From Capra hircus (Eukaryota; Chordata; Mammalia; Artiodactyla; Bovidae): a stretch of 64,000 bases of DNA. Positions 11,575 to 22,492 of the stretch are shown in pieces (positions within the stretch are counted from its first letter, which is position 1; every line of letters starts with the position of its first letter). The notes under the pieces are model-generated. The model was given only the letters and a program-made list of their open reading frames with translations. It did not search any database and had not been told where the DNA came from. The translations under genes and the position numbers were made by a program. Location: contig NC_030811.1 of assembly GCF_001704415.2 (NCBI RefSeq), positions 620,001-684,000 on the forward strand, in the 5' to 3' direction.

Positions 11575-11687
11575 GTGCTCCATCATTCAGTCCTATCTGA
11601 TTCTCGGCAACCCTATGGACTGTGGCCCGCCAGGCTCCTCTGTCATGGGATTCTCCATACGAGGATACTGAGGGGGTTGCTGTGCCC
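11575..11687 (-). mobile_element. Bov-tA SINE, 3' part (split by LTR)
   Basis: Reverse complement of the Bov-tA body: ATTCAGTCCTATCTGATTCT, GGCAACCCTATGGACTGTGG, CCGCCAGGCTCCTCTGTC and GGATTCTCCATACGAGGATACTG. It stops abruptly at the solo LTR at 11688 and continues at 13308, where the remaining tRNA-like head is found. The last six bases, GTGCCC (11682-11687), are repeated at 13308-13313. Confidence 0.88.
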
Positions 11688-13307
11688 TGCTGGGGGTCCA
11701 GCCCTAGTGGATCCAGGGTTATTCAAAGGTGGGGACGGCGTCGGCGTCCTTGGAAAAATACATATTTAATTACAGATATATAGAGAGATTAGAAACGGAT
11801 AGTGTAGTAGGAAAATTAGTGGAGAAAAAGAGGCTGAATAACTTGGAATTCAGCCAGAGAAATGGGGAGCAAGAAAGAAGCGACATGGGGGAATCAGTCT
11901 TTCCGGAAACTGATCCTATCCCTTTATTTTTGGGTTTGCTTATATACCTTTTGTTACACATAGGGATGAATACAGAGTCACGTGGGGGTCAGCAGTCCTG
12001 ACCTTTATCAAAATCAGGTGCTTCACATAAATGTATAAAAAAAAGGTCTTAGGGATATCACATCATCTTCTGGCCTTGAGACCTGCTGACATTTTATGAT
12101 TCTTTCTTTCTGATAACCAAAAAACTTATTTTTTCCAAGGGTGTTTTTTCTTAAACCAGGCACCACCCTCCAAATAAAGATACATTCCTATAGAGTGAGG
12201 GTGTAGTGAGTTACAATCAAGAAAGTAATTTATTTAACCCAAGGTTAACATGATTAATCTTAAAGGTTAATACTTATTTCTCCTATATGCTTAAAAGTTA
12301 ATACTTATTTCTCCTATATGCTAGTTATATTCATTATAAGGGCAGGGAACATGGAGATTTAGCAGCAAACATCAGCCCAACAAATGAAAATCCTTTCACC
12401 AATGTTCCCCTTAAGATATATTTAGTTTTAAGATAGTGATAAAGTTACATTTTTACATAGCAAGGTCACAGTGATTTATAACAAAGTACAGTGATCTATT
12501 ACAAAAGAGAAAATTCATTAACTCAAAGAGTCTAGTATTGCTAACCTTAAAAACTACTATATTTCCTTTTCTATATTCCAAATACATTGATTAATATATT
12601 CCCAGGTGCCTAAGGATATGGAGGCCTGGCGGCAATCATTGACTCAACAATGAGAAAAGCCCTATGCTAATTAAGACTCTCAAAATACTCCAAACTCTCT
12701 GTGCTGTTTATGGTTGAGAGGTAGTCAACACTCATGTGCGTAGTGGCAGCAGTATGGATAATCCTGTCACACAAGCTAGTTTGCCAGCAGAGAGGTTTGG
12801 CCTGAAACACCCTTGTCCCACCCAGGGCAGGGAATTAGCAGCAATTATTGGCACAACAAATGAAAAACCCTTCACCAATATAATTCCTAACCAACCCACT
12901 ATACTGACAATTTCCAACTCCCCAAAGGAATTTGCCTTTAGTAAGTCTAAAACATCTCATGCCTCTCAGGTTGGGAGGCTGTAAACAATCACATGTGGCT
13001 GGACGAACCTATACAGATGGGCTAGATAACCTTCAGAGGAGTCCGTAAGCTGAAACACTCTTGTCACGCCCAGGAATTTTTATTGCTTTGGAGCTGCACG
13101 TTTACTCCTTCTCCGAGAGAAACGGTTATGGGGGAGAGCCCCCCGTAAAGTCAGAGGTGTAGGTGAGAGCATAAAACAGACTCTGGTTTTTGGGTAGATG
13201 CTCGGGAACAGGGGGTTTCCTGAGGCTTGATCACGCCTTTGCGTATGCCAAGCCTCCTTCCTCATGACCTTTGCCATGGGCAGAGCTCCTCACGCTGGCC
13301 CCTGGCA
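11688..13307 (-). mobile_element. ERVK/BTLTR1-type solo LTR, 1,620 bp
   Basis: On the minus strand the element starts TGCCAGGGGCC and ends ACCCCCAGCA, giving TG...CA ends, and is flanked by GTGCCC on both sides, the 6-bp duplication typical of beta-type ERVs. A TATA-like GTATATAAGC lies at 11947-11938 and AATAAA at 11928-11923, so the polyadenylation signal is close to the expected transcription start, as in short-R betaretroviral LTRs. No gag, pol or env sequence adjoins it, so it is a solo LTR from LTR-LTR recombination. The long U3 contains internal duplications. Family name is from memory. Confidence 0.85.
12260..12321. repeat. 31-bp tandem duplication inside the LTR
   Basis: Two adjacent 31-bp copies (12260-12290 and 12291-12321) starting TTAAAGGTTAATAC / TTAAAAGTTAATAC and ending CTCCTATATGC, with a single G/A difference. 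Near-identity suggests a recent slip or duplication compared with the age of the LTR. Confidence 0.93.
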
Positions 13308-13376
13308 GTGCCCTCCTCCAGGGGTCTTCCTGCACTGGCAGGGGGCTCTTTACCACTAGTGCCACGTGGGAAGCCC
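13308..13376 (-). mobile_element. Bov-tA SINE, tRNA-like head (split by LTR)
   Basis: Reverse complement of the Bov-tA 5' head, ending in GGGAAGCCC at 13368-13376. The minus strand reads GGGCTTCCCACGTGGC then TAGTGGTAAAGAGCC. It directly continues the SINE piece ending at 11687, with GTGCCC repeated at the junction. Confidence 0.88.
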
Positions 13377-14655
13377 CCAGTAGCCTGAAGGCAGTGCTTC
13401 TTGTAAGCAAAAGGTGCTGACTGGTGTGGCCCAAAGTGCAGAGCTTTATGGAGGCTTTTTTTTCCCAGTCTCAAAGCAGTTCATCACGAAAGGAAAGTTA
13501 GCGCGTGCAGGAGAGCAGGGAAGAGGTGAGCCTGTGGGCCAGTCACCGGAGACGGCTCCGTTTTGATCTCTTTTTTATGTGTCCTTGCATTTGAACATGT
13601 TTTATGCATTTATAAATCATCATTATTATAATTCTCTTTTGAATTTATATAACACATATTTTCCTATCTAATTCACTCTCTTCTTAAATATAACCTTTAA
13701 AAGAATAATAGTTCGGGATCATAAAATTAATGTCAAAATCACGGTCCCTCTTTCTTGCCTGAAAAATCCACTTGTTCCTGTGCTCATTCCGTAGCTCATT
13801 TGTGAAGAGCCTTATGGTTGCCCATCAGTGGCAGGCGCTGGCTGGAGCTGGGGATTAGCACCCCCACCAGGAAGGACGCAGGCGTGTGGGGAGCTAGACT
13901 GCCGAATCATGGTGATGGGTGATGCCCCCCCCAGCAATGGCACCTCTAACCCCACCCCATGTGGGGAGGGGGTGGCCAAGGCCCGGGGGCTCAAGGAAGA
14001 GGAGCTTGGAGGACAGAGAGAAGCATTGTGGGCAGGAGTTACTAAATGTTTACTGCTGGTTTCAATGAGGCTTCTTCTCTGAATGCTCCCTGACCTTTTG
14101 TGATGGTTGCTTGTATCCGTTTTCCTCCCCGGGGAAGGGAAGTTTTGCGTCATCCGAGACCGGTGACCAGTACGGGCACCTGCGGGCGTGGGCTGCGCTG
14201 GTCACCCTCACTGACACAGTGGGGGGAGCCGGGTGGCTCTCACGTGGACTCAGCTGTTGTCTGGATAGACTTGAACGCTGGCAGGGCTGTGTGGGGCGCT
14301 GTGGCCTCCCGTCCTGTGTGCGTGCTTTGCCTTAAGTCCATCTTGGAAGAAATGAACTGCACAGAGCAAGTTACTATAGCAACAGTGTTTATTAAAATGC
14401 CGTCTTTCTATCCAGCTTCCAAAGAATTGATAAACCCAGGGGTGACATGACACACAGAGAGCCTGCAAATTCTCTGTTACAGAAGGAGCGCTGATACAGA
14501 AACTGAGAGACGGCCCACAGGGCTCCCCTGGGGCCAGGGGCTGAGAGTCTGCAGCCAGCGCAGGGGGCACGGGCGCGACCCCCGCTCCAGGAAGAGCCAG
14601 AGCGCAGCGGAGCAGCTAAGCCCGTGCGCTGACACTGCTGAAGCGGGAGGCTCTG
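13377..14655. other. Unique sequence with an AT-rich block
   Basis: 13560-13800 is strongly AT-rich (TTTATGCATTTATAAATCAT and similar) and matches no family I can name. The rest is GC-rich single-copy DNA. No gene recognised. Confidence 0.4.
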
Positions 14656-14659
14656 GAGC

Positions 14660-15100
14660 ACTCTTACACACACCTAGTGCCATTCAAGCACTCTTACACA
14701 AGTCTAGTGCCGCTCACGCACTCTTACACACGCCTAGTGCCGCTCAGGCACTCTTACACACGCCTAGTGCCGCTCACGCACTCTTACACACGCCTAGTGC
14801 CGCTCACGCACTCTTACACAAGTCTAGTGCCGCTCACGCAGTCTTACACATGCCTAGTGCCGCTCACGCACTCTTACACAAGTCTAGTGCCGCTCAGGCA
14901 CTCTTACACACGCCTAGTGCCGCTCAGGCACTCTTACACACGCCTAGTGCCGCTCACGCACTCTTACACAAGTCTAGTGCCGCTCACGCACTCTTACACA
15001 AGCCTAGTGCCGCTCACGCACTCTTACACAAGCCTAGTGCCGCTCAGGCATTCTTACACAAGCCTAGTGCCGCTCAGGCATTCTTACACACACCTAGATA
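14660..15100. repeat. 30-bp minisatellite, about 14.7 copies
   Basis: Exact 30-bp period: CTAGTGCCGCTCACGCACTC followed by TTACACAAGT or TTACACACGC. Variation is confined mainly to CACGCA/CAGGCA, AGTC/CGCC/AGCC and CACTC/CATTC/CAGTC. The period is divisible by three, so a plus-strand frame stays open for 146 codons with a 10-residue repeat. There is no other sign of coding. Confidence 0.95.
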
Positions 15101-15484
15101 GCATGTTGCCAGCATGATCCAGTGGCATGCTGAAAAAATACTCTTCTCAGAGTAAAGAGTAGCCCAGTACTGAGGCACTATATGACTTACCATAGCAGCA
15201 GGTTAGCGGGCATACATATATTCACTTGTAGAGTACCAGAGAGAGGAAATTCAAGCTCTGGTCCTTGAGACAACGAGACACAGGCGGATAGACTGAGCAC
15301 CGATGCCCAGCTGTGCTGCGTGGATTCTGCCCGCGCACGACTGGCACCCCGTCACTGAGCACAGCTTTGAGCCCCAGCCTGGGGTCCACAGCCTCGCCCT
15401 CCGTCGGGGCCACCTGGGGACACTCAGGAGCGTCCTGTGTTCATTCTGCCCCAGGCCAATGGAATCAGAATTCCCAGGGCGAGA
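15101..15484. other. Unique sequence, no gene recognised
   Basis: Spacer between the 30-bp VNTR and L1-derived DNA. Nothing recognisable. Confidence 0.4.
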
Positions 15485-15715
15485 CCTCTGTATCAGCTCA
15501 TCAAACAAATGTGAAAAACATAAGAGGCATAAAACCAAAGGGGAGAGACAGCATGACCGTCGTTTTCAGGTGATATGATTATTTACGGAAAACCTCAGTG
15601 AACCCGCTGAAGAGCTACTGACAGTGTAAGCTGCATGCTTAACGCAGAGATGGAGCGTTTTCCTAAACACCAACAACAAAAGAAGACGCAGTGAAAGAAA
15701 GTAGGGGCATCAGGA
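15485..15715 (+). mobile_element. Diverged L1 ORF2 fragment
   Basis: Resembles the L1 reverse-transcriptase region: a CATAAGAGGCATAAAACC block, then GGTGATATGATTATTTACGG, which matches the conserved DDMI(I/L)Y segment, then GAAAACCTCAGTGAACC and CCTAAACACCAACAACAAA, matching the TPNNN-like segment. Frames are broken. Old copy. Confidence 0.6.
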
Positions 15716-16555
15716 GTTTAAGCCGTCTTGGAGTGACCTGAAGAATGCACAGGCCATTTGTGAAGCCCCCTTGAATTTTGCTGAGGACATTTCTGCTTCT
15801 GGGTGTGATGGCCAGTTTGCAACAGAAAAATTTTACCTCAGAGCAAATAGAAAAGCTGGATAAAGTACAGAAAACTTCTGGTAGAAGATGCATGGAGCTA
15901 TGACAACAGCCAGGACCTGAAGTCCCAGGACCGCAGGACAATGGGCCAGTCCAGGCCGATCAGTCATCGAGGCCCTCGGAGGGAGGCTGAGAGAGAGCAG
16001 GCCCAGAGCAGGTGCGCAGAGCTGCTGCGGGCGTGCGCGCTGGGCCAGGGCCTGCCTAGGTGTGAGGACCCCGGTGGACCAGCGAGGCCTCTGGTCAGAC
16101 CGTGAAAGGCTGGGAATGCAGCAGGATGAAGGGTGCATGGCCGGCGCCCTGCGCCTTTGGCTGCTGGGAGCCGAGGAGAGGCCCTGTGTGCAGCTGAGAG
16201 CCCGGCGAGGGGTTCCACCGTTCACACGCTGCGTCAGCGTTCGGCCAAGACCGCTGTGCGTGTCAACAGGGCGAGAGGGAATGGGGGGTGGCAGAGGCAG
16301 ATGTGAAACGGTGCGGGTGTTGAGGTCATCAGCCTCTGATGGTGAAACACCGGTGATTCAGCTGTTTGAAACAGTAGTTGGTAAGTGGAGAGTTTCAGAG
16401 AATTTTTAGATTTTCTACAGTCTGTAGAGAAGAACCACACAGACATGGTAGCCCTGTAAAATGCATATGTTGAATTTAGAAATGCAGCCGATGGGTCTAG
16501 TAGCAGATGAGACACAGTGTAAGTGGGGAGGAGTGACATAGGTCAGTAGACCGTA
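15716..16555. other. Unassigned, possibly degraded L1-related DNA
   Basis: The first 200 bases are A-rich and could be degraded L1 (AAAATTTTACCTCAGAGCAA, then an AAAGCTGGATAAAGTACAG stretch). The centre (15940-16270) is GC-rich without recognisable content. No gene supported. Confidence 0.3.
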
Positions 16556-16559
16556 TCCA

Positions 16560-16740
16560 GGGACTTCCCTGGGGGTCCAGTGGTGAAGACTTCGATTTCC
16601 AGGGCAGGGCTTGCAAGTTTGGTCCCTGGTCAGGGAGCTCAGATCCCTCATGCCTCAGGGCCAAAAAACCAAACATGAAACAGAAGCGATAGTGTAACAA
16701 ATTCAATAAAGGCTTTGAAAAATGGTTCACATAAAAAAAA
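16560..16740 (+). mobile_element. CHR-family SINE (CHR-2-like)
   Basis: Starts GGACTTCCCTGGGGGTCCAG with a tRNA-like head (TGGTGAAGACTTCGATTTCC and TTTGGTCCCTGGTCAGGGAG). It ends with the CHR-2 tail ACAAATTCAATAAAGGCTTT, then a TTCACATAAAAAAAATCTTA stretch. CHR SINEs are specific to cetartiodactyls. Confidence 0.88.
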
Positions 16741-17665
16741 TCTTAAAAAGAAGACACTATCCAGAGAGAAAAAAGGATGGAAAATATAAAGAGACGGAGA
16801 GACCCATGAACAGGGAGGGAGCTTACTGTGAGTCACAGTCCACAGGGGAGGAGACGAAGAAGGGACAGAGCGTCTGAGGAGATGAAGACTAGCAGGTTTC
16901 CAGAACAAGGGAGAGACATCACGCAAAAGCTCAGGAAGCACCACAAATCCAGAGAATAGGCATGTGTGTGTGCACACACACACCTGGGAGCAATATAGTG
17001 AAGCTGTTGAAAACACAAATTTAAAAAAGCCATCATAGCCAGAGAAAACATGTCTAACCTCAAAGGTTCTAAGAAAACCACGGGCAAGATGGCAGTAAGC
17101 CCCAGGTCTTCCCTCTTCCTGCACGCATGCCCTCTACCAGGCAAGCCTGGATCGCAGGAGGAGCTTCCGCCCCGCTGCCTGATTCTGGCCTTGGCTATGA
17201 CTCGTTTGACCATCAGGCGAGGTCAGAAGGATGAGGTCTTGATGCTGCTGCTCTGACGTTGTTATACCCAGACCCCCAGGAGGAGAGTCGCAGGAGCACA
17301 GCCCCGCAGCCGGCCCCCGCTCCCTCGCAGACTCATGCAGAATTGCACCGCTTGTTGTTTTCAGCCATGGGTTTTGGGGGTGGTTTCTTATGCCATTGAT
17401 AGCAGCTTCCGCAGAGTTGGGGGTGGCTAGAAGATAATGGAATGTCTTCAAAGAACTGAAAGAAAACAGCCACCAAACTGAATGTCTATCCCAGAGAAAG
17501 AATCTTTCTAAATGGAAAGGGAAATTATGACATTTTCAGGCCATCAAAAAAACAAAATTTATTGCTAGTGCCCTGACTAGGAACAACCAGCAGGAGGTCT
17601 TCAGGCAGAAAGCCTGTGACCCCAGATGGCAGCTGTGGGAGAAGGGCCTGGTGGAGAGAAGGGAA
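16741..17665 (+). mobile_element. Diverged L1M-type fragment, interrupted
   Basis: 16930-17060 holds segments like those downstream of L1M ORF1 (AATATAGTGAAGCTGTTGAA, GCCAGAGAAAACATG). 17430-17620 continues the same series (GGAATGTCTTCAAAGAACTG, a GACATTTTCAGGCCATC stretch, TTATTGCTAGTGCCCTGACT, GGTCTTCAGGCAGAAAGCC). 17065-17425 between them does not match L1 and may be an insertion. Frames are destroyed. Confidence 0.6.
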
Positions 17666-17669
17666 AGGC

Positions 17670-18247
17670 GTGCACGCGTGCACACACACACACACACGGA
17701 CAGACACACACACGTGTGCACACACAGACATACATGCACACACGTGCATGTGCACGCACAGACACACGTGCACACAGAGACACACACATGCACACACAGA
17801 TATGCACACAGACACAGAGACACGTGCGTATGCACACAGACACACACACGTGCACACACACAGATGTGCATGCGCATGCACATATGCACACGCACACACA
17901 GAGACACGCACACACATGCACACAGATACACGTGCACGTACACATGTGTGCACACACAGAGACACACGCACACACACAGAGACACATGTGCACATGCGCA
18001 CACACATGCGCACACACACAGACACACGCACGTGCACACACACAGACACATGCGCACGTGCACACAGACACAGACACACAGACACGTGCACATGCACACA
18101 GAGACATGCATGCACATACACGCACACACACACATCCACGCTCACACACACACACATACACAGACACACAAACACACACACGCACTCACACATACAGACA
18201 TGCGTGTGCATGCACGCACACACGGACACATGCACACACACATACAG
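17670..18247. repeat. CA-rich array, 578 bp
   Basis: Compound (CA)n sequence with interspersed GTGCACACACAGACAC-type modules, ATGCACACA and ACGCACA variants: a microsatellite expanded into a mixed minisatellite. It contains no stops in several frames, so open frames above 190 codons appear on both strands. These are low-complexity artefacts (HTHTHT / CVCVCV-type peptides). Alternating purine-pyrimidine DNA of this type can adopt Z-form. Confidence 0.97.
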
Positions 18248-18419
18248 CAAGACGGGACCTGCTCTCAGACTGCGAAGGAGCGAGTTGTCAGCAGATAGTG
18301 TTTCTGCTATCTGGGTAGGAAGTGTTTCTGGGTAGGAAGCTCCAACACTGTAGTGTATCAGTGCTCTCTGAGTACCTTGGTGTTTCAGTGAGCACAACAA
18401 AACATTCACAGAATTTCTT

Positions 18420-20320
18420 TTGAAACTGAGCAGGCTAGTTTTAAAGTTCACACTGAGACATAACGGGAAGGTCGTGAAGCAGGGAGGCTGTGTGGGGGCC
18501 ACTGACTGCCCCACGCCCGGTGCTCCGAGACAATGGGGTCCTTACACCCGAGCAGCAGCGATGACGAACAGACAGACAGATTGAAGGGAGGGGACAGAAA
18601 GCCCTGAAACAGCCTCCGTGCTGCGAGCATTTAGCATATGATAATGACGACATTTAAATCAGCGGGGAAAGATGCATTATTCAATAATGATTTGGGGACA
18701 ACTGGCCAGACATTCGGAAAATATATAGCTGGATCCCTCCCAAACTTCTCACCCCAAAATAAAATCCAGATGGCTCAAAGACTTAAGAATATAATGGGAC
18801 TTCATAAACACTAAAGGAAAACTTAGGGGAATTTTTAATAATTTTGACAGAGTATTAAATTTTTAAAGCAAGACAGAAAACCCAATATCTAAGAAAATAT
18901 AAAATGCCTTTGCTTTTAACTCCCTAGGCCTACACCTATGAAATCCATGATGAATATGCTTAAATATGTGTGTAAAGAATCAAATGTAAAATGAGTCTTT
19001 GAAACACTGGAATAGAAAACCACATGAATATCCTAACTACTCTTCAGATCATGATTTATCCTCAAGATGGAACTGTGTATGTGCAGAGACAGAAAGATCT
19101 CAAGGTATTTTGAATGAAAAAACAAAGCTGTAGAACAGCTGGGATCCATCCTAGAAAAAATGAAACGGGACCTCGTTTCTTCATGTAGATCAACTCCTAG
19201 ATACGTAAGTGAAAACTGTGAAAAATTTTCTATGAGTACATTTTCATGACCTCAGAGTAGACAGAGGTTTTTGAAATAGGACTTAAAAAGCACTAACAAC
19301 AAAATTCTTCTTGTTCAGTCGCTTAGTTGTGTCCACGAGGTAAAAGATTGGTAATTTCAGCTGTCAAGAACGTCGTTTAAAATCAAGAATATCTCTTAAT
19401 AAAGACGGAACTGAGACAAGGGACAGTAGTGGGAGAAGGTGAACCATGTGCGCCCAGGAAGGGCCTCGTGATCAGTGACATAGAGACGCCCCATAAACCT
19501 TTAAGGAAAGACAGACATCCAAGAACAAGTTGGTTAAACACTTGCACAGGAATTTCTGAGGTAGAAGCACAAACGACTGAAACTAATAAGGTGGTGTTCA
19601 ACTAGTTACTGAAGCAGAGAAGTGAAACGGAAGCCACGTGACACATGGAGGGCCACCGACTAGACGGGTGGAAACAAGTCCGCCCATTCCGGGTGCTGCT
19701 GAGAATGCAGAGCAGGAGCGTGTGGGCTGGTGGTGGAGTAAAGTCTGCCCAAGCCCAGCTGGCCGTGGACGGCAGCTGCAGTGCCCTGCATGCCCAGGAC
19801 ACCCCCAAACGACGCTCACAAGTAGCCTTGTTCCTAAGCTTGCCAGTCAGGAAATCCCCAAACGCACTTAAGGGGCAGAAGACACAAAATGAATATTTCA
19901 TATGGTGGAATTCATGTATTTTCCATGTTGTATGAATATTCTTCATATTTATGAGTATAAACTGAATATACTGTGCATTCCTTACACTCACACAGTAGAG
20001 ACATTCCACGGCAGTGAAACTGAGCAAACTGTGATGACTCGGATCACGTACAAAGTCGAGTGAAAGCAGGAAGGCACACGGGAGTCCAGGCCACGTGAGT
20101 CCAGATCTACGAGGGGAAGGCTAGAGAACTAGAGGACACAGCGGCGCCCTGCACGGCTGTGCTTGGCCGGGGGCTTCCGGCTGGGTTATATTTCTTGGCC
20201 GGGGGAGTGATTCTACGAACAGTTGTGTGTTATACTTGATAACTGTGTGTTATACTATCAAGCTTTGTGCACACTTCTCTGTGTTCATTAACTTTCACAA
20301 GAAGACTCAAAGAATGCAAG
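18420..20320 (+). mobile_element. Ancient L1 relic: ORF2 3' end and 3' UTR
   Basis: 18660-18850 resembles late L1 ORF2: TTATTCAATAATGATTTGGG, GACAACTGGCCAGACATTCG, a TAGCTGGATCCCTCCCAA block, AAAATCCAGATGGCTCAAAG, then ACTTAAGAATATAATG, i.e. the FNNG/QLARHS/WLKDL-type region. Further right, GGCTGGGTTATATTTCTTGG (20178) and TTCTACGAACAGTTGTGTGT resemble an L1 3' UTR. Several insertions and deletions; some internal blocks are unassigned. Confidence 0.55.
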
Positions 20321-20344
20321 AATGAAGACCTATTGAGTTTAAGC

Positions 20345-20359
20345 AATGCGGTTCTGTAC
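20345..20359. repeat. BovB target-site duplication, left copy
   Basis: AATGCGGTTCTGTAC, repeated as AATGTGGTTCTGTCC at 22478-22492 (13/15 identical). The pair brackets the BovB element and marks its insertion site. Confidence 0.85.
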
Positions 20360-22477
20360 AGTCGGCAAAAATAAGACCGGGAGCGGACTGTGGCTCAGAT
20401 CATGAATTCCTTTTGCCAAATTCAGAATTAAATTGAAGAAAGTAGGGAAATCCACTCGACCTTTCAGGTATGACCTAAATCAAATCCCTTACGATTATAC
20501 AGTGGAAGTGACAAATTTAAGGGATTAGATCTGATACAGTGCCTGAAGAACTATGGATGGAGATTTGTGACATTGTACAGGAGGCAGTGAGCAAGACCAT
20601 CCCCAAGAAAAAGAAATGCAAAAAGGCAAAATGGTTGTCTCAGAAGGCCTTACAAATAGCTGAGAAAAGAAGGGAAAGACAAAGGAGAAAAGGAAAGATG
20701 TACTCATCTGAATGCAGAGTTCCAAAGAATAGCAAGAGAGATAAGAAAGCCTTGCTCAGTGATCAATGCAAAGAAACAGGAAAACAACAGAATGGGAAAG
20801 ACTAGAGATCTCTTCGAGAAAATTAGAGATACCAAGGGACCATTTCATGCAAAAATGGGCACAATAAAGGACAGAAACAGTTTGGACCTAGAGAAGCAGA
20901 AGAAATTAAGAAGTGGCAAGAATACACAGAAAAACTACACAAAAAAGATCTTATCGACCCGGATAACCACAATGGTGTGATCGCTCACCTAGAGCCAGAC
21001 ATCCTGGAGTGTGAAGTCAAGAGGGTCTTAGGAAGCATCACTACAAACAAAGCTAGTGGAGGTGATGGAATTCCAGTGGAGCTGTTTCAAATCCTGAAAG
21101 ATGATGCTGTGAAAGTGCTGCACTCAATATGCCAGCAAATTTGGAAAACTCAGCAGTGGCCACAGGACTGGAAAAGGTCCATTTTCATTCCAATCCCAAA
21201 GAAAGGCAATGCCAAAGAATGCTCAAACTACCGCACAATTGCACTCATCTCACACGCTAGTAAAGTAATGCTCAAAATTCTCCAAGCCAGGCTTCAACAG
21301 TCTGTGAAGTGAGAACTTTCAGATGTTCAAGCTGGATTTAGAAAAGGCAGAGGAGCCAGAGATCAAAGTGCCAACATCTGTTGGATCATGGAAAGAGAAA
21401 GCAAGAGAGTTCCAGAAAAACAGCTGCTTTTGCTTTATTGACTATGCCAAAGCCTTTGACTGTGTGGATCAGAACAAACTGGAAAATTCTTAGAGATGGG
21501 ACTACCAGACCACCTGACCTGCCTCCTGAGAAATCTGTATGCAGGTCAGGAAGCAACAGTTAGTACTGGACATGGAACAATGGACTGGTTCCAAATTGGG
21601 AAAGGAGTATGTCAAGGCTGTATATTGTCACCCTGCTTATTTAACTTATATGCAGAGTTCATCATGCAAAACGCTGGGCTGGATGAAGCACAAGCTGGAA
21701 TCAAGATTGCCAGGAGAAATATCAATAACCTCAGATATGCAGATGACACCACCCTTATGGCAGAAAAGGGAAGAGGAACTAAAAAGCCTCTTGATGAAAG
21801 TGAAAGAGGAGAGTGAAAAAGCTGGCTTAAAGGTCGCCATTCAGAAAACTAAGATCATGGCATCTGGTCCCATCACTTCATAGCGAATAGATGGGAAACA
21901 ATGGAAATAGCAACAGACTTTATTTTCCTGGGCTCCAAAATCACTGCAGATGGTGACTGAAGCCATGAAATTAAAAGACATTTGCTCCTTGGAAATAAAG
22001 CTATGACCAAACAAGACAACATATTAAAAAGCAGAGACATGACTTTACTGACAAAGGCCCATCGATTCAATACTATGCTTTTTCAATAGTCATGTATAGA
22101 TGTGAGAGTTAGACTATAAAGAAAACTGAGCACCAAAGAATTGATGCTTTTGAACTCTGCTGCTGGAAAAGACTTGGGAGTCCCTTGGACTGCAAGGAGA
22201 GATCTAACCAGTCCATCCTAAAGGAAATCAGTTCTGAATATTGATTGGAAGAACTGATGTTGAAGTTGAAGCTCCAATACTTTGGTCACCTGATGCGAAG
22301 AACTGTCTCACTGAGAAAGACCCTGATGCTTGGGACAAAACGGGCTGACAGAGGATGAGATGGTTGGATGGCATCACCGACTCGACTCCAGGCGTTAGTG
22401 ATGGACAGGAAGGCCTGGTGTGCTATAACCATGGGGTTGCAAAGAGGTGGCCACGACTGAGCGACTGAACTGAACTG
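20360..22477 (+). mobile_element. LINE BovB (RTE), 5'-truncated, 2.1 kb
   Basis: Starts within the ORF2 region between endonuclease and reverse transcriptase (AGTCGGCAAAAATAAGACCG) and runs to the typical BovB terminus GAGCGACTGAACTGAACTGA. It is 2,118 bp against roughly 3.2 kb for a full BovB. The 15-bp target duplications on both sides show it inserted as this truncated copy through target-primed reverse transcription. It cannot move itself because the endonuclease is missing and the frame is broken. Confidence 0.97.
20539..22440 (+). pseudogene. BovB ORF2 reverse transcriptase, broken
   Basis: Remains of the RTE reverse transcriptase. The NKASGGDGIPVELFQILK segment is at about 21049-21102. 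Motif A (FIDYAKAFD) is at about 21434-21460 in a different frame. Motif C (YADD) is at 21736-21747, then the LLMKVKEESEKAGLK segment in yet another frame. At least five frame changes plus in-frame stops (for example TGA at 21310-21312) interrupt it. The catalytic YADD is preserved in sequence but the protein cannot be made. The N-terminal endonuclease is absent. Confidence 0.95.
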
Positions 22478-22492
22478 AATGTGGTTCTGTCC
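22478..22492. repeat. BovB target-site duplication, right copy
   Basis: AATGTGGTTCTGTCC, partner of 20345-20359. Confidence 0.85.

Noticed and set aside
17525..18514. 329-codon open frame with C/V/H-rich peptide
   Set aside because: It is the translation of the CA/GT array and flanks. Equally long frames exist on the opposite strand.
20539..21883. Functional BovB reverse transcriptase
   Set aside because: YADD is preserved but several frameshifts and stops break the frame, and the endonuclease is missing.
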